From: an uncultured Paracoccaceae bacterium
GTDB lineage: Bacteria; Pseudomonadota; Alphaproteobacteria; Rhodobacterales; Rhodobacteraceae
Assembly: GCA_934500835.1 (NCBI GenBank)
Contig: CAKSTR010000003.1
Coordinates: 124,001-188,000, forward strand
DNA: 64,000 bases
Direction of reading: 5' to 3'
Numbering within the stretch: the stretch's first letter is position 1; each line of letters starts with the position of its first letter. The notes under the pieces are model-generated. The model was not told the DNA's origin and ran no database searches. It saw only the letters and a program-made list of their open reading frames with translations. The position numbers and the translations under genes are program-made. Below are positions 35,514 through 43,206 of the stretch, piece after piece.

Positions 35514-36235
35514 CCCGTGTGGTGATCTCCCAGCCGATGTATTTTCCATGGGCCGGTTTCATGGCCCAGATGGCGATGGCGGATGTCTATATCTGGCTTG
35601 ACGATGCCCAGTTCTCGAAAGGGTCTTTCACCAACAGGGTGCAGGTCAAGTTGCCGTCCGGGCGCAAATGGATGTCCGTGCCACTTGCCGGGACAGGCAG
35701 TTTCCAGTTGATCCAGAACCTGGAGGCCAAGGGAACCGACTGGATCGGCAGCCACCGGCAGATGCTGGAGCAATCGCTTCGCAGCGCCCCGCAGACCGCG
35801 CCGGCGCTGGCGCTTTTCGATACGGTCATGCGACAGCCGGGCAGCCTGTGCGACCGGCTGATTGCCAGTGCCGAAGCCCAGGCCGAAGCCATGGGTATTC
35901 TTCCCCAACACATCCTGCGCAGTTCGGACATGGCGGTCGGGGGCGCTTCGTCCGGCCGTGTGCTGGACCTGGTGCAAGAGGTCGGTGGCAGTGACTATCT
36001 TACCGGCCACGGCGCCTGGGGTTATCTGGACCATCAGGCGTTCGAGACGGCGGGCATCTCGGTCTCCTACATGGATTATGCGCCCCGGCCCTGGCCGCAG
36101 GCCCATGGCGAATTCACCCCCTATGTGACGGGCCTTGACCTTCTGGCGGCGGCTGGCGCAACTGCACGAAGCCATCTTCAGCCGCAAAGCATCGACTGGC
36201 GCGCCTTCGGCCGCCGCAAGGAGCAGGGGACATGA
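35510..36235 (+). CDS. WbqC family protein
   Basis: 241 residues. WbqC-like proteins occur in O-antigen and capsule loci and are thought to act in modified (often N-acylated) sugar synthesis. The characteristic N-terminus VVISQPMYFPWAGFMAQMAMADVYIWLDDAQFSKGSFTNR is spread over residues 4-43, with QPxYxPWxG intact. WMSVPLAG and YLTGHGAWGYLDHQAFETAGI follow later. It is coupled to its neighbours on both sides by ATGA overlaps, so it surely belongs to the same pathway as the GNAT and dioxygenase genes. Confidence 0.88.
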   Translation: MTRVVISQPMYFPWAGFMAQMAMADVYIWLDDAQFSKGSFTNRVQVKLPSGRKWMSVPLAGTGSFQLIQNLEAKGTDWIGSHRQMLEQSLRSAPQTAPALALFDTVMRQPGSLCDRLIASAEAQAEAMGILPQHILRSSDMAVGGASSGRVLDLVQEVGGSDYLTGHGAWGYLDHQAFETAGISVSYMDYAPRPWPQAHGEFTPYVTGLDLLAAAGATARSHLQPQSIDWRAFGRRKEQGT

Positions 36236-37071
36236 CCCAAAAATACTCAGCTGAAGCAGCGCAGTTCACCCGGGACGGCTATGCGATCATCCGCGGGTTT
36301 TACGACCGCAAGACCCAGATCGACCCGATCCGCGAGTCCGCCCGCCGCATTGTGGCCGCGCTCTGCGCCAAATATGGCGTTGATGCCCCCACCGCCACGG
36401 CGGATGAGGCGATGGGCCCGGGCTACCGCAAGCTGATCGGCACCAACCGAGCCTGGGGTGGCGAGGTCTATGACGCGGTCAAGCAGATCCCGGCTTTCAT
36501 GCGGCTGGTGACGGATGCCGCGAATGACGATCTCTTCCGCCAACTCCGTCCGGGTTCTGATCCCGGTATCGCCGCCGGAGGCTACGGAATCCGCATCGAC
36601 AACCCCGGCGAGGACAAGTTCCGTGCCCCCTGGCATCAGGAGTTCCCGGCTCAGTTGCGCAGCCGCGACGGAGTGGTCTTCTGGTCGCCCCTGGTCTCTG
36701 TCACCCCCGATCTTGGCCCGGTGGAACTGGCCGTCGGCTCGCAGGCCGAAGGCATGGTTCCGGTCTGGAAGGATGACGGCGGGATCGGAAAGTCCGGCGC
36801 CTATGCCCTGCGCCTCGACCGCGAGGCCGAGCGGCTTGCACGTTATCCCCATGCCGCCCCGGTGACGGAGCCGGGCGATCTGATCGTGATGGACTTCCTG
36901 ACCCTGCATCAATCCGGCGAGAACGTCTCGGACCGGCCACGTTGGTCGATGCAGTGGCGCATGTTCAACTATGCCGATCCGATCGGGGTCAAGCTGTCGT
37001 GGCGCGGCTCGTTCGCGGCAGGGCAAAGCTTTGAGACGGTCCTGCCAGAGTTGGTTGCCCCGCCGCAATGA
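36232..37071 (+). CDS. Phytanoyl-CoA dioxygenase (PhyH) family Fe(II)/2-oxoglutarate oxygenase
   Basis: 279 residues. The iron-binding triad is visible as WHQEF (His and acidic residue) near residue 136 and MDFLTLHQSG (second His) near residue 225. The 2-oxoglutarate Arg lies in RPRWSMQWRMFNY near residue 240. PhyH relatives hydroxylate diverse small molecules. In this coupled cluster (CmcI-like, GNAT, WbqC, methyltransferase) a hydroxylation of a sugar or its acyl substituent is most plausible. Both ends overlap neighbours by 4 nt. Confidence 0.85.
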   Translation: MTQKYSAEAAQFTRDGYAIIRGFYDRKTQIDPIRESARRIVAALCAKYGVDAPTATADEAMGPGYRKLIGTNRAWGGEVYDAVKQIPAFMRLVTDAANDDLFRQLRPGSDPGIAAGGYGIRIDNPGEDKFRAPWHQEFPAQLRSRDGVVFWSPLVSVTPDLGPVELAVGSQAEGMVPVWKDDGGIGKSGAYALRLDREAERLARYPHAAPVTEPGDLIVMDFLTLHQSGENVSDRPRWSMQWRMFNYADPIGVKLSWRGSFAAGQSFETVLPELVAPPQ

Positions 37072-38240
37072 ACACCGTTTCCGCATGCCGCGTCTGCGGC
37101 ACCGTTCTTGACGCACCGGATTATGTCGCGCCCGCGCCGTCGATGACATCGCTTTCGACCCGGATCGATGTTGCAACCGAGGTGTCTGTCTGCAGGGCCT
37201 GCGGGCATGTGCAATCGCCCGACCTGCCCGATGTGCAGGCCTTCTATGACCACGATTACCGCATCTCGCTGCAATCGGACGATCACGACCAGCTTTATGA
37301 GGCAGGGCCTTCCGGGCCGGTTTTCCGGACCGGACACCAGACAGATCTGCTGCTGTCGCTGGACCTGCCCAAGGGTGCGCGGCTTCTGGACTTCGGTGCC
37401 GCCAAGGCAACCACCACTCGTCGCCTGACAGAGGCACGGCCCGACCTCTGCCCACATGTTTTCGATGTGTCAGAGGATTACCGCCCGCATTGGGCCGGAT
37501 GGGTTCCGCCGGAGGCACAGGCCACCTATCGCCTTCCCGAAGACTGGACCGGGCGTTTCGATCTGATCACGGCGCATTTCGTGCTTGAGCATGTGGCCAA
37601 TCCGGTTTCGGTCCTGAAGGATCTTGCACGTTGCCTTGCGCCGCAGGGACGGCTGTTCTTTACGGTTCCCGATCCGGTCGGCAATCCCGGCGATCTGCTG
37701 GTCGCCGATCACCTGAACCATTTCGTGCCGTCGTCGATCCATGCCGCGCTGGTCGCAGCCGGACTTGCCCCGCTGTCTGTCCGGCAGGATCTGTTTCGCG
37801 GTGCGCATGTCGTCTTGGCACAGGTGGGGCCCGCCGGGCCGGCGCCATCGACAGACGCCGCAACCGTTCTGGCACTTCTGGACGATTGGCGGCGGATGCT
37901 CGCGGGACTTGGCCGCGCGCTGGCCGGGGCGCCGGGCGCGCGGCTGGCGATCTATGGTGCCGGTTTGTACGGGGCATTGTTCGCGCCGGTCGCCGGCGCC
38001 GGCCTTTGCGCCTTTCTTGACCGCAACCCGCATCTTCAGGGCGGCATGTTCGAGGGTATCCCAATCCTGCCTCCCGAGGATTGCCCGCCTGTTGATTTGA
38101 TCATCGCAGCACTCAACCCGGCCCGCGCCCGCGAAATTCTGCCCCCCGATGCCGCCTGGTTGCCGGCCGGCGCACGCGTTGTCTATCCGGCTGACGGGGG
38201 CGTGGCGAAATCTAGGCGCCCCGTTTGGACAGCGCCTTAA
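37068..38240 (+). CDS. Class I SAM-dependent methyltransferase with N-terminal zinc ribbon
   Basis: 390 residues. The N-terminus carries two CxxC pairs (ACRVCGTV near residue 7 and VCRACGHVQ near residue 42), a likely zinc site. The methyltransferase core has RLLDFGAAKATTTRRL near residue 105 and FVLEHVANPVSVLKDLARCL near residue 172. A C-terminal Rossmann-like region (ARLAIYGAGLYGALFAP near residue 290, FLDRNPHLQGGMFEGIPI) resembles the last domain of sugar C-methyltransferases, so this may be a diverged relative of the enzyme at 40979. The 3' end overlaps a convergent glycosyltransferase gene by 29 bp. Confidence 0.82.
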   Translation: MNTVSACRVCGTVLDAPDYVAPAPSMTSLSTRIDVATEVSVCRACGHVQSPDLPDVQAFYDHDYRISLQSDDHDQLYEAGPSGPVFRTGHQTDLLLSLDLPKGARLLDFGAAKATTTRRLTEARPDLCPHVFDVSEDYRPHWAGWVPPEAQATYRLPEDWTGRFDLITAHFVLEHVANPVSVLKDLARCLAPQGRLFFTVPDPVGNPGDLLVADHLNHFVPSSIHAALVAAGLAPLSVRQDLFRGAHVVLAQVGPAGPAPSTDAATVLALLDDWRRMLAGLGRALAGAPGARLAIYGAGLYGALFAPVAGAGLCAFLDRNPHLQGGMFEGIPILPPEDCPPVDLIIAALNPARAREILPPDAAWLPAGARVVYPADGGVAKSRRPVWTAP

Positions 38241-39090
38241 GCTTCGCTTGCAACAGCCGCTTTACCCCATGGCAGCGGCGAAGCGTGTAAAGTGGCAGCA
38301 TTCGGGAAACTGATCGCCGGGTTGCGTCGTCGAGTGTACTTTCGTCCAGCAATCGTCGCGCCACCTCACTGAAACGGCGGTTGCGTGCCACCATCTGCGC
38401 ATAATTGGGCCGCGCCTTTGGTATATAGTGCCGGGGCGTGGGCAAGACTCGCTGGATGAACGTCGCCCCCTCTCTTGTGCCGCGTATGCCATCGGCCAGC
38501 ATGGCATGCAGCAAGATGAGATGGTCGCAACCCCAAGGGTCGTCATAATCGAGCAGCACGCGATCATAGCTCTCGATCAGGCCATCGTGACGCCAAAGGC
38601 CATAAAACCAACTTGCATGCCCCCGAAACATTTGCCGAAGGATGCGCGCCTTGGGGCGACCTTCTTCCCCTATGGAGGCAACTGGATAGCCAAAATCACG
38701 AACCCGGCCATCGCGCCCCAACTCTTGCCGGATATTGCCGACTGCCAGCCGTGCGCCGGGTCGGTCATCAAGGACCGCTGCCAGCCGCATCAGATAGTCC
38801 GATGTCGCGAGGTCGTCATAGGCCCGATAGGCAAAGTAGTCGCAGTCAGCGGCGTCACGAACGTAGAGAAAGTTCTGGTTTGCAGAACTGGTCACCGCCT
38901 GCACCACATGCCGGAACCTGCTGTCCCTTTCACAAAAGGCAGCGCATATTTCCGTTGTGCCATCGGTAGAGGCATTGTCCGATATGATCACCTCGAAATC
39001 ACGATGCGTCTGCGCGGCAAGGTTTTCCAGGCATTCGCCGATCAACTCCGCCCCATTGTAGACGGGAAGGCCGATTGTGATGCGAGGCAT
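38212..39090 (-). CDS. Glycosyltransferase family 2 protein
   Basis: 292-residue GT-A enzyme. It opens with ITIGLPVYNGAELIGECLENLAAQ, followed by VIISDNASTDGT near residue 34 and FAYRAYDDLATSDYL near residue 86 at the DxD position. No membrane helix is predicted, except that the basic C-terminus (KRLLQAKLKALSKRG) could bind the membrane surface. It runs against the rest of this part of the island and its DNA looks less GC-rich than flanking genes, which hints at separate acquisition. It is divergent from rfbF across 72 bp. Confidence 0.87.
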   Translation of the reverse strand: MPRITIGLPVYNGAELIGECLENLAAQTHRDFEVIISDNASTDGTTEICAAFCERDSRFRHVVQAVTSSANQNFLYVRDAADCDYFAYRAYDDLATSDYLMRLAAVLDDRPGARLAVGNIRQELGRDGRVRDFGYPVASIGEEGRPKARILRQMFRGHASWFYGLWRHDGLIESYDRVLLDYDDPWGCDHLILLHAMLADGIRGTREGATFIQRVLPTPRHYIPKARPNYAQMVARNRRFSEVARRLLDESTLDDATRRSVSRMLPLYTLRRCHGVKRLLQAKLKALSKRGA

Positions 39091-39162
39091 GTTTCCCCCG
39101 GGGCGGTTGTGCTGCAGCCCCTGAATACGTTAAGCCTCTTCCACCGTAAACGGGGAGCGGAC

Positions 39163-39933
39163 ATGCAGGCAGTGATCCTTGCCGGGGGCTACGGCACGCG
39201 GATTTCCGAGGAAAGCCATCTGCGGCCGAAGCCGATGATCGAGATCGGCGGCAAGCCGATCCTCTGGCACATCATGAAGATCTATGCCGCCCATGGCATC
39301 ACCGATTTCGTGATCTGCCTTGGCTATCGCGGTTACATGATCAAGGAATACTTCGCCAACTACATCCTGCATTCGTCCGACGTCACCATCGACGCGCGCA
39401 GCGGGCAGATCGAATACCACAACTCGATCGCCGAGCCGTGGAAGATCACGCTGGTTGACACCGGCGAAGGCTCGATGACCGGGGGAAGGCTGAAGCGGGT
39501 CGGGTCCTATCTGAAGGGCACGTTCTGCATGACCTATGGCGACGGGGTCGCCGATCTGGACATCCGGGCCGAGATCGCCTTTCACCGTGCCCATGGCCGA
39601 CAGGCGACAGTGGCGGCTGTCACTCCCCCCGGCCGCTATGGCGCGCTGGAGATGGACGAGGCGGGCCAGGTCGGGCGCTTCATCGAAAAGCCCCCCGGCG
39701 ACGAGGGGCGGATCAACGGCGGCTTCTTCGTTCTGGAGCCTCCGGTGCTTGACCGGATCGCCGGGGATGCCACGCCCTTCGAGGGAGAGCCGCTGGAGAC
39801 CCTGGCCGCCGGCGGGGAACTGATGGCCTTTCGCCATCCCGGTTTCTGGCATGCCATGGACACCTTGCGCGACCGCAACCATCTTGAGAATCTGTGGGCC
39901 TCGGGGCGGGCGCCGTGGAAGGTCTGGGCGTGA
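39163..39933 (+). CDS. rfbF: Glucose-1-phosphate cytidylyltransferase
   Basis: 256 residues from ATG 39163 (GGGGAG upstream). It makes CDP-glucose from CTP and glucose-1-phosphate, the entry to CDP-linked deoxysugars. The nucleotidyl motif AVILAGGYGTRISEES is at the N-terminus, with RPKPMIEIGGKPILWHIMK, YGDGVADLD near residue 125 and FIEKPPGDEGRINGGFFV near residue 175. The C-terminal FWHAMDTLRDRNHLE is typical. The stop overlaps the rfbG start (GTGA), beginning a four-gene coupled operon. Confidence 0.95.
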   Translation: MQAVILAGGYGTRISEESHLRPKPMIEIGGKPILWHIMKIYAAHGITDFVICLGYRGYMIKEYFANYILHSSDVTIDARSGQIEYHNSIAEPWKITLVDTGEGSMTGGRLKRVGSYLKGTFCMTYGDGVADLDIRAEIAFHRAHGRQATVAAVTPPGRYGALEMDEAGQVGRFIEKPPGDEGRINGGFFVLEPPVLDRIAGDATPFEGEPLETLAAGGELMAFRHPGFWHAMDTLRDRNHLENLWASGRAPWKVWA

Positions 39934-40982
39934 GCCTGTTCACCGGCAAACGCATCCTGCTGACCGGGCATACCGGGTTCAAGGGGGCATGGGCGGCGCG
40001 CTGGCTGGCCGGCCTTGGCGCGCAGGTGACTGGGCTGGCGCTGCCGCCGCTGCCGGGGCCGAACCTTTTTCAGATGCTGGGTCAGGGGCATCTGGCGGCA
40101 TCCCATCTGGTGGATCTGCGCGATCCGGCGGCGGTGGATGCGGTCGTCGGGGACGCCCGGCCCGATCTGGTGCTGCACATGGCGGCCCAACCCCTTGTGC
40201 GGCTGTCCTACAGTGATCCGGTGGGCACGTTCGGATCGAACGTCATGGGAACCGTGCATCTTCTGGACGCGCTGCGCCGGCTGGCGCGGCCAGAGGCCGT
40301 TCTGGTCATCACCTCGGACAAGGTCTATGCCAATGACGGCTCGGGGCGCGCCTATGCCGAGGGCGACGCGCTGGGCGGTCACGATCCCTATTCCGCCTCG
40401 AAAGCCGCGACCGAGATCGTGGCGGCCTCGTTCCGCGACGCCTATTTCGCGCCTGCGGGCATTCCGCTGGCCACCGCACGGGGCGGCAATGTGATCGGCG
40501 GCGGCGACTATTCCGCTGACCGGCTGGTTCCAGACATCGTGCGCGCCCTGTCGCAGAACGAGGCCGTGACCCTGCGCAACCCCGGTGCCACCCGGCCGTG
40601 GCAGCATGTGCTGGATTGCCTTGATGGCTATTTTACCTATCTCGGCGCCCTTGCGGCAGGCCGCAGCCTGCCGCCCGCGCTGAACTTCGGCCCTCTGGCC
40701 GGCGCCCCCTCATTCACTGTGGCCGAGTTGACCAATGCCATGCTGACGGCCATGGGCCGCCCCGCCGCGTTCCGGCTGGATGCGGCTTCCGGCCCGCATG
40801 AGATGGCCAGACTCTCGATCGACCCAAGCCGTGCCGGGGCCGTCCTTGGCTGGCAGCCCCGGCTGACCTCGGATGCGATGATGCGGCTGACGGCCGACTG
40901 GTATGCAGATGCGCTTGCCGGCCGTGACATGGCCGCCGTGACCGACGCCCAGATCGCCCAATATCAGGACCTGACCCCGTGA
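39930..40982 (+). CDS. rfbG: CDP-glucose 4,6-dehydratase
   Basis: 350 residues; extended short-chain dehydrogenase converting CDP-glucose to CDP-4-keto-6-deoxyglucose. NAD-binding motif RILLTGHTGFKGAW is near residue 8; VITSDKVYAND and the catalytic YxxxK in HDPYSASKAATE are near residues 118 and 145. GGNVIGGGDYSADRLVPDIVRAL and RPWQHVLDCLDGY are diagnostic for the CDP-glucose enzyme. The start is GTG 39930, overlapping the rfbF stop; the stop overlaps the next start (GTGA). Confidence 0.95.
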   Translation: MSLFTGKRILLTGHTGFKGAWAARWLAGLGAQVTGLALPPLPGPNLFQMLGQGHLAASHLVDLRDPAAVDAVVGDARPDLVLHMAAQPLVRLSYSDPVGTFGSNVMGTVHLLDALRRLARPEAVLVITSDKVYANDGSGRAYAEGDALGGHDPYSASKAATEIVAASFRDAYFAPAGIPLATARGGNVIGGGDYSADRLVPDIVRALSQNEAVTLRNPGATRPWQHVLDCLDGYFTYLGALAAGRSLPPALNFGPLAGAPSFTVAELTNAMLTAMGRPAAFRLDAASGPHEMARLSIDPSRAGAVLGWQPRLTSDAMMRLTADWYADALAGRDMAAVTDAQIAQYQDLTP

Positions 40983-42214
40983 CCGTTTCCTGCCGTTTCT
41001 GCCACTCTCCGCTGAAGCTCTCGCTGGTCGATCTGGGCGAGACGCCGCTGGCCAACAGCTATCTGCCGGCGAACGACCCCGCCGCGCTGGCCGCCGAGCG
41101 GCGCTATCCCCTGCATGTGATGGTCTGCGAAAGCTGCTGGCTGGCCCAGACCTCGGAAACGCCGCCGGCGGATGCGATCTTTTCGCATGACTATGCCTAT
41201 CTGTCGTCCTGGTCCGCCGGCTGGGTCGATCATGCCCGTCGCTATGCCGAAGCGATGACCGCCCGGTTCGGACTTGGCCCGCAGTCGAAGGTTGTCGAGG
41301 TGGCCTCGAACGACGGCTATCTGTTGCAGCATTTCGCCGCGGCCGGCATCCCGGTGCTGGGTGTAGAACCTGCCGGCCATGCCGCCAGCCTTGCCGAAGC
41401 CAAAGGCGTCCCGACGCGGGTAGAGTTCTTCCATGAGGCCAGCGCGACCCGTCTGCGTGACGAAGGCCACGGCGCCGACCTGATGGCCGCCAACAACGTG
41501 CTGGCCCATGTGCCCGACATCCGCGCCTTTGCCGCCGGCTTCAAGGCGCTGCTGAAGCCGCAAGGGGTAGCAACCTTCGAATTCCCCCATCTTGCCCGGC
41601 TGCTGACGCAGGTGCAGTTCGACACGATCTATCACGAGCACTACTCCTATCTGTCGCTGATCTTCGTGCAGCGCCTGATGCAGGAAGTGGGGCTGCAGGT
41701 CTTCGACGTGGAGACGCTGCCCACCCACGGCGGCTCGCTTCGTGTCTTCGCCTGCCATCCCGGTGCCCATCCCGTCACACCCGCAGTGGCGCGGGTTCTG
41801 GCCGAGGAAATTGCCCTGCAGATGAACCAGGCCGGGGGATACACAGGAATGGCGGCGCGGGTCGGGCGTATTCTGACCGATTTCCGGGCCTTCCTTGCGC
41901 GGGTCAAGGCGGAAGGCAAATCCGTCGCGGGCTATGGTGCGGCGGCCAAGGGCAACACCTTCCTGAACGTGGCGGCGATCGGCCCGCAGGGCGGCATCGA
42001 TTTCGTGGTGGACCGCAATCCCTCGAAACAGGGCACGCTGCTGCCCGGCAGCCATATCCCGGTCCTTGACCCGGATGAAATCGCCAGCCGACGCCCGGAC
42101 TATCTGGTGATCCTGCCCTGGAACATCGCTCCCGAGGTGATGGAGCAACAGGCGCAGATCCGGGGCTGGGGCGGGCAGTTCGTCACCGCCATACCGGATC
42201 TGCAGATCCGATGA
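40979..42214 (+). CDS. TylC3-like NDP-hexose C-methyltransferase
   Basis: 411 residues, the size of three-domain sugar C-3 methyltransferases such as TylC3. N-terminal zinc-binding domain: CRFCHSPL near residue 5 and CESCWLAQT near residue 50. SAM domain: VVEVASNDGYLLQHF near residue 103 and ANNVLAHVPDI. The signature YHEHYSYLSL near residue 220 supplies the catalytic Glu-His pair. C-terminal domain: VAGYGAAAKGNTFLN near residue 318. It should add a methyl branch next to the C4 ketone made by RfbG. Start GTG 40979 overlaps rfbG; the stop overlaps the epimerase gene. Confidence 0.9.
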   Translation: MTVSCRFCHSPLKLSLVDLGETPLANSYLPANDPAALAAERRYPLHVMVCESCWLAQTSETPPADAIFSHDYAYLSSWSAGWVDHARRYAEAMTARFGLGPQSKVVEVASNDGYLLQHFAAAGIPVLGVEPAGHAASLAEAKGVPTRVEFFHEASATRLRDEGHGADLMAANNVLAHVPDIRAFAAGFKALLKPQGVATFEFPHLARLLTQVQFDTIYHEHYSYLSLIFVQRLMQEVGLQVFDVETLPTHGGSLRVFACHPGAHPVTPAVARVLAEEIALQMNQAGGYTGMAARVGRILTDFRAFLARVKAEGKSVAGYGAAAKGNTFLNVAAIGPQGGIDFVVDRNPSKQGTLLPGSHIPVLDPDEIASRRPDYLVILPWNIAPEVMEQQAQIRGWGGQFVTAIPDLQIR

Positions 42215-42771
42215 TCTTCCACCCAACCCCGTTGCCCGGTCTTGTCGAGGTGGCGGCGACCCCGCATTGCGACGCGCGCGGCAGCTTTGCCCGCGCCTTC
42301 TGCGCCGATGAATTCCGCGCGGCCGGAATTCCGTTCCAGCCGGTCCAGACCAACCTTTCGACCAATACCGCAGCCTTTACCCTGCGGGGCCTGCATTTCC
42401 AGAATGCCCCTTTCGCGGAAACCAAGCTTGTCCGCGCGGTTTCCGGCCGCGCATTCGACGTGGCTGTGGATCTGCGCCCCGGCCCGACCTGCGGCCGGTG
42501 GCATGGTGTCGAGCTCTCGGCTGAGGCGAAGAACGCCATCTTCATCCCCGAAGGCTTTGCGCACGGCTTCCTGACGCTGGAGTCGGACACGACGCTGCTC
42601 TATCAGATGGCCCCTGCCCATGTCGCCGGCCACGCCGCCGGCATCCGCTGGGACGACCCCAACCTGGGAATTCAATGGCCAGCCCTGCCCGAAGTGATAT
42701 CCGCTGCGGACGCGGCCCTGCCCGGCTGGTCCGACCTTGCATCCGCGCGGCCATCGATGATCCGGCCCTGA
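42211..42771 (+). CDS. RmlC-like dTDP/CDP-4-keto-6-deoxysugar epimerase
   Basis: 186-residue cupin of the dTDP-4-dehydrorhamnose 3,5-epimerase family. The catalytic His is in LRGLHFQ near residue 62, and FIPEGFAHGFLTLES and GIRWDDPNLGIQWP are standard. Where RmlC has the TTNYYAP-type segment with the Tyr acid, this protein reads MAPAHVA, so the Tyr appears replaced by His or Ala. That can change a 3,5-epimerase into a one-position epimerase. Coupled to the C-methyltransferase by ATGA, it probably sets stereochemistry of a CDP-linked methyl-branched sugar. Confidence 0.87.
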   Translation: MIFHPTPLPGLVEVAATPHCDARGSFARAFCADEFRAAGIPFQPVQTNLSTNTAAFTLRGLHFQNAPFAETKLVRAVSGRAFDVAVDLRPGPTCGRWHGVELSAEAKNAIFIPEGFAHGFLTLESDTTLLYQMAPAHVAGHAAGIRWDDPNLGIQWPALPEVISAADAALPGWSDLASARPSMIRP

Positions 42772-42801
42772 CGCCCAGCCCCCGGCGGAAAGACCTGGGC
42801 G
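42772..42801 (+). terminator. Hairpin directly after the CDP-sugar operon
   Basis: CGCCCAG (42772-42778) pairs with CTGGGCG (42795-42801) immediately after the epimerase stop. There is no T tract, so termination efficiency is uncertain. Confidence 0.4.
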
Positions 42802-42941
42802 CGCGTCAGTGGCAGGCGTCTTCGCCCGTTTTCAGGCGATCTGAGCTGGTGCAAGCGCAATGGCGGTCCTGTTGCGCGGGGGCACCTTCCGGTTCAGGGC
42901 AAAGGATGAAAAACTTCAACCTGCTGGACAGGCGTCATAAT

Positions 42942-42970
42942 TTGACAGATTTCACATATTGAAATATCTT
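42942..42970 (+). promoter_or_regulatory. Putative sigma-70 promoter for the purine permease gene
   Basis: TTGACA (42942-42947), 17-bp spacer, TATCTT (42965-42970), in an AT-rich pocket. The expected start near 42977 leaves a leader of about 230 nt before the permease ATG. Confidence 0.6.
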
Positions 42971-43072
42971 TTCAAAAAAATTGCCAGACCATCCCTGCCG
43001 TCGTATTCCCGCACTTGGCGAAGCTGACTGCCAGACATCGCGTCGCGCTTTCGTCAGGCAAGGGAGGAAGGG

Positions 43073-43135
43073 ATGACCCACCAAGGAACGGGGTCCCTGC
43101 AGTCTTCTGAACGGCCGAAGGCGCCCGGATGGTAG
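43073..43135 (+). CDS. Possible 20-residue leader peptide upstream of the purine permease
   Basis: An ATG at 43073 follows a strong ribosome site (GGGAGGAAGGG) almost directly. It opens a 20-codon frame starting MTHQGTG and ending KAPGW before TAG 43135. The last codons lie in GCCCGG (43123-43128), which can pair with CCGGGC (43153-43158); a further hairpin CAGGAC-GGCAT-GTCCTG (43171-43187) precedes the permease ribosome site. The layout resembles translational attenuation, but conservation was not tested and the ORF is short enough to arise by chance. Confidence 0.4.
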   Translation: MTHQGTGSLQSSERPKAPGW

Positions 43136-43206
43136 CGTCAAGCCGACGGCGACCGGGCCGGAATTCGAATCAGGACGGCATGTCCTGCACCTTGAGGGAG
43201 GGGTGA

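Noticed and set aside
32145-42771. Complete O-antigen or capsule locus
   Set aside because: No flippase, polymerase, ABC exporter or priming transferase is present, so only precursor synthesis and some transfer steps can be claimed.
42977-43206. Known purine, guanidine or glycine riboswitch in the permease leader
   Set aside because: I could not match the conserved core of any riboswitch class I know; it is reported only as an unexplained leader.
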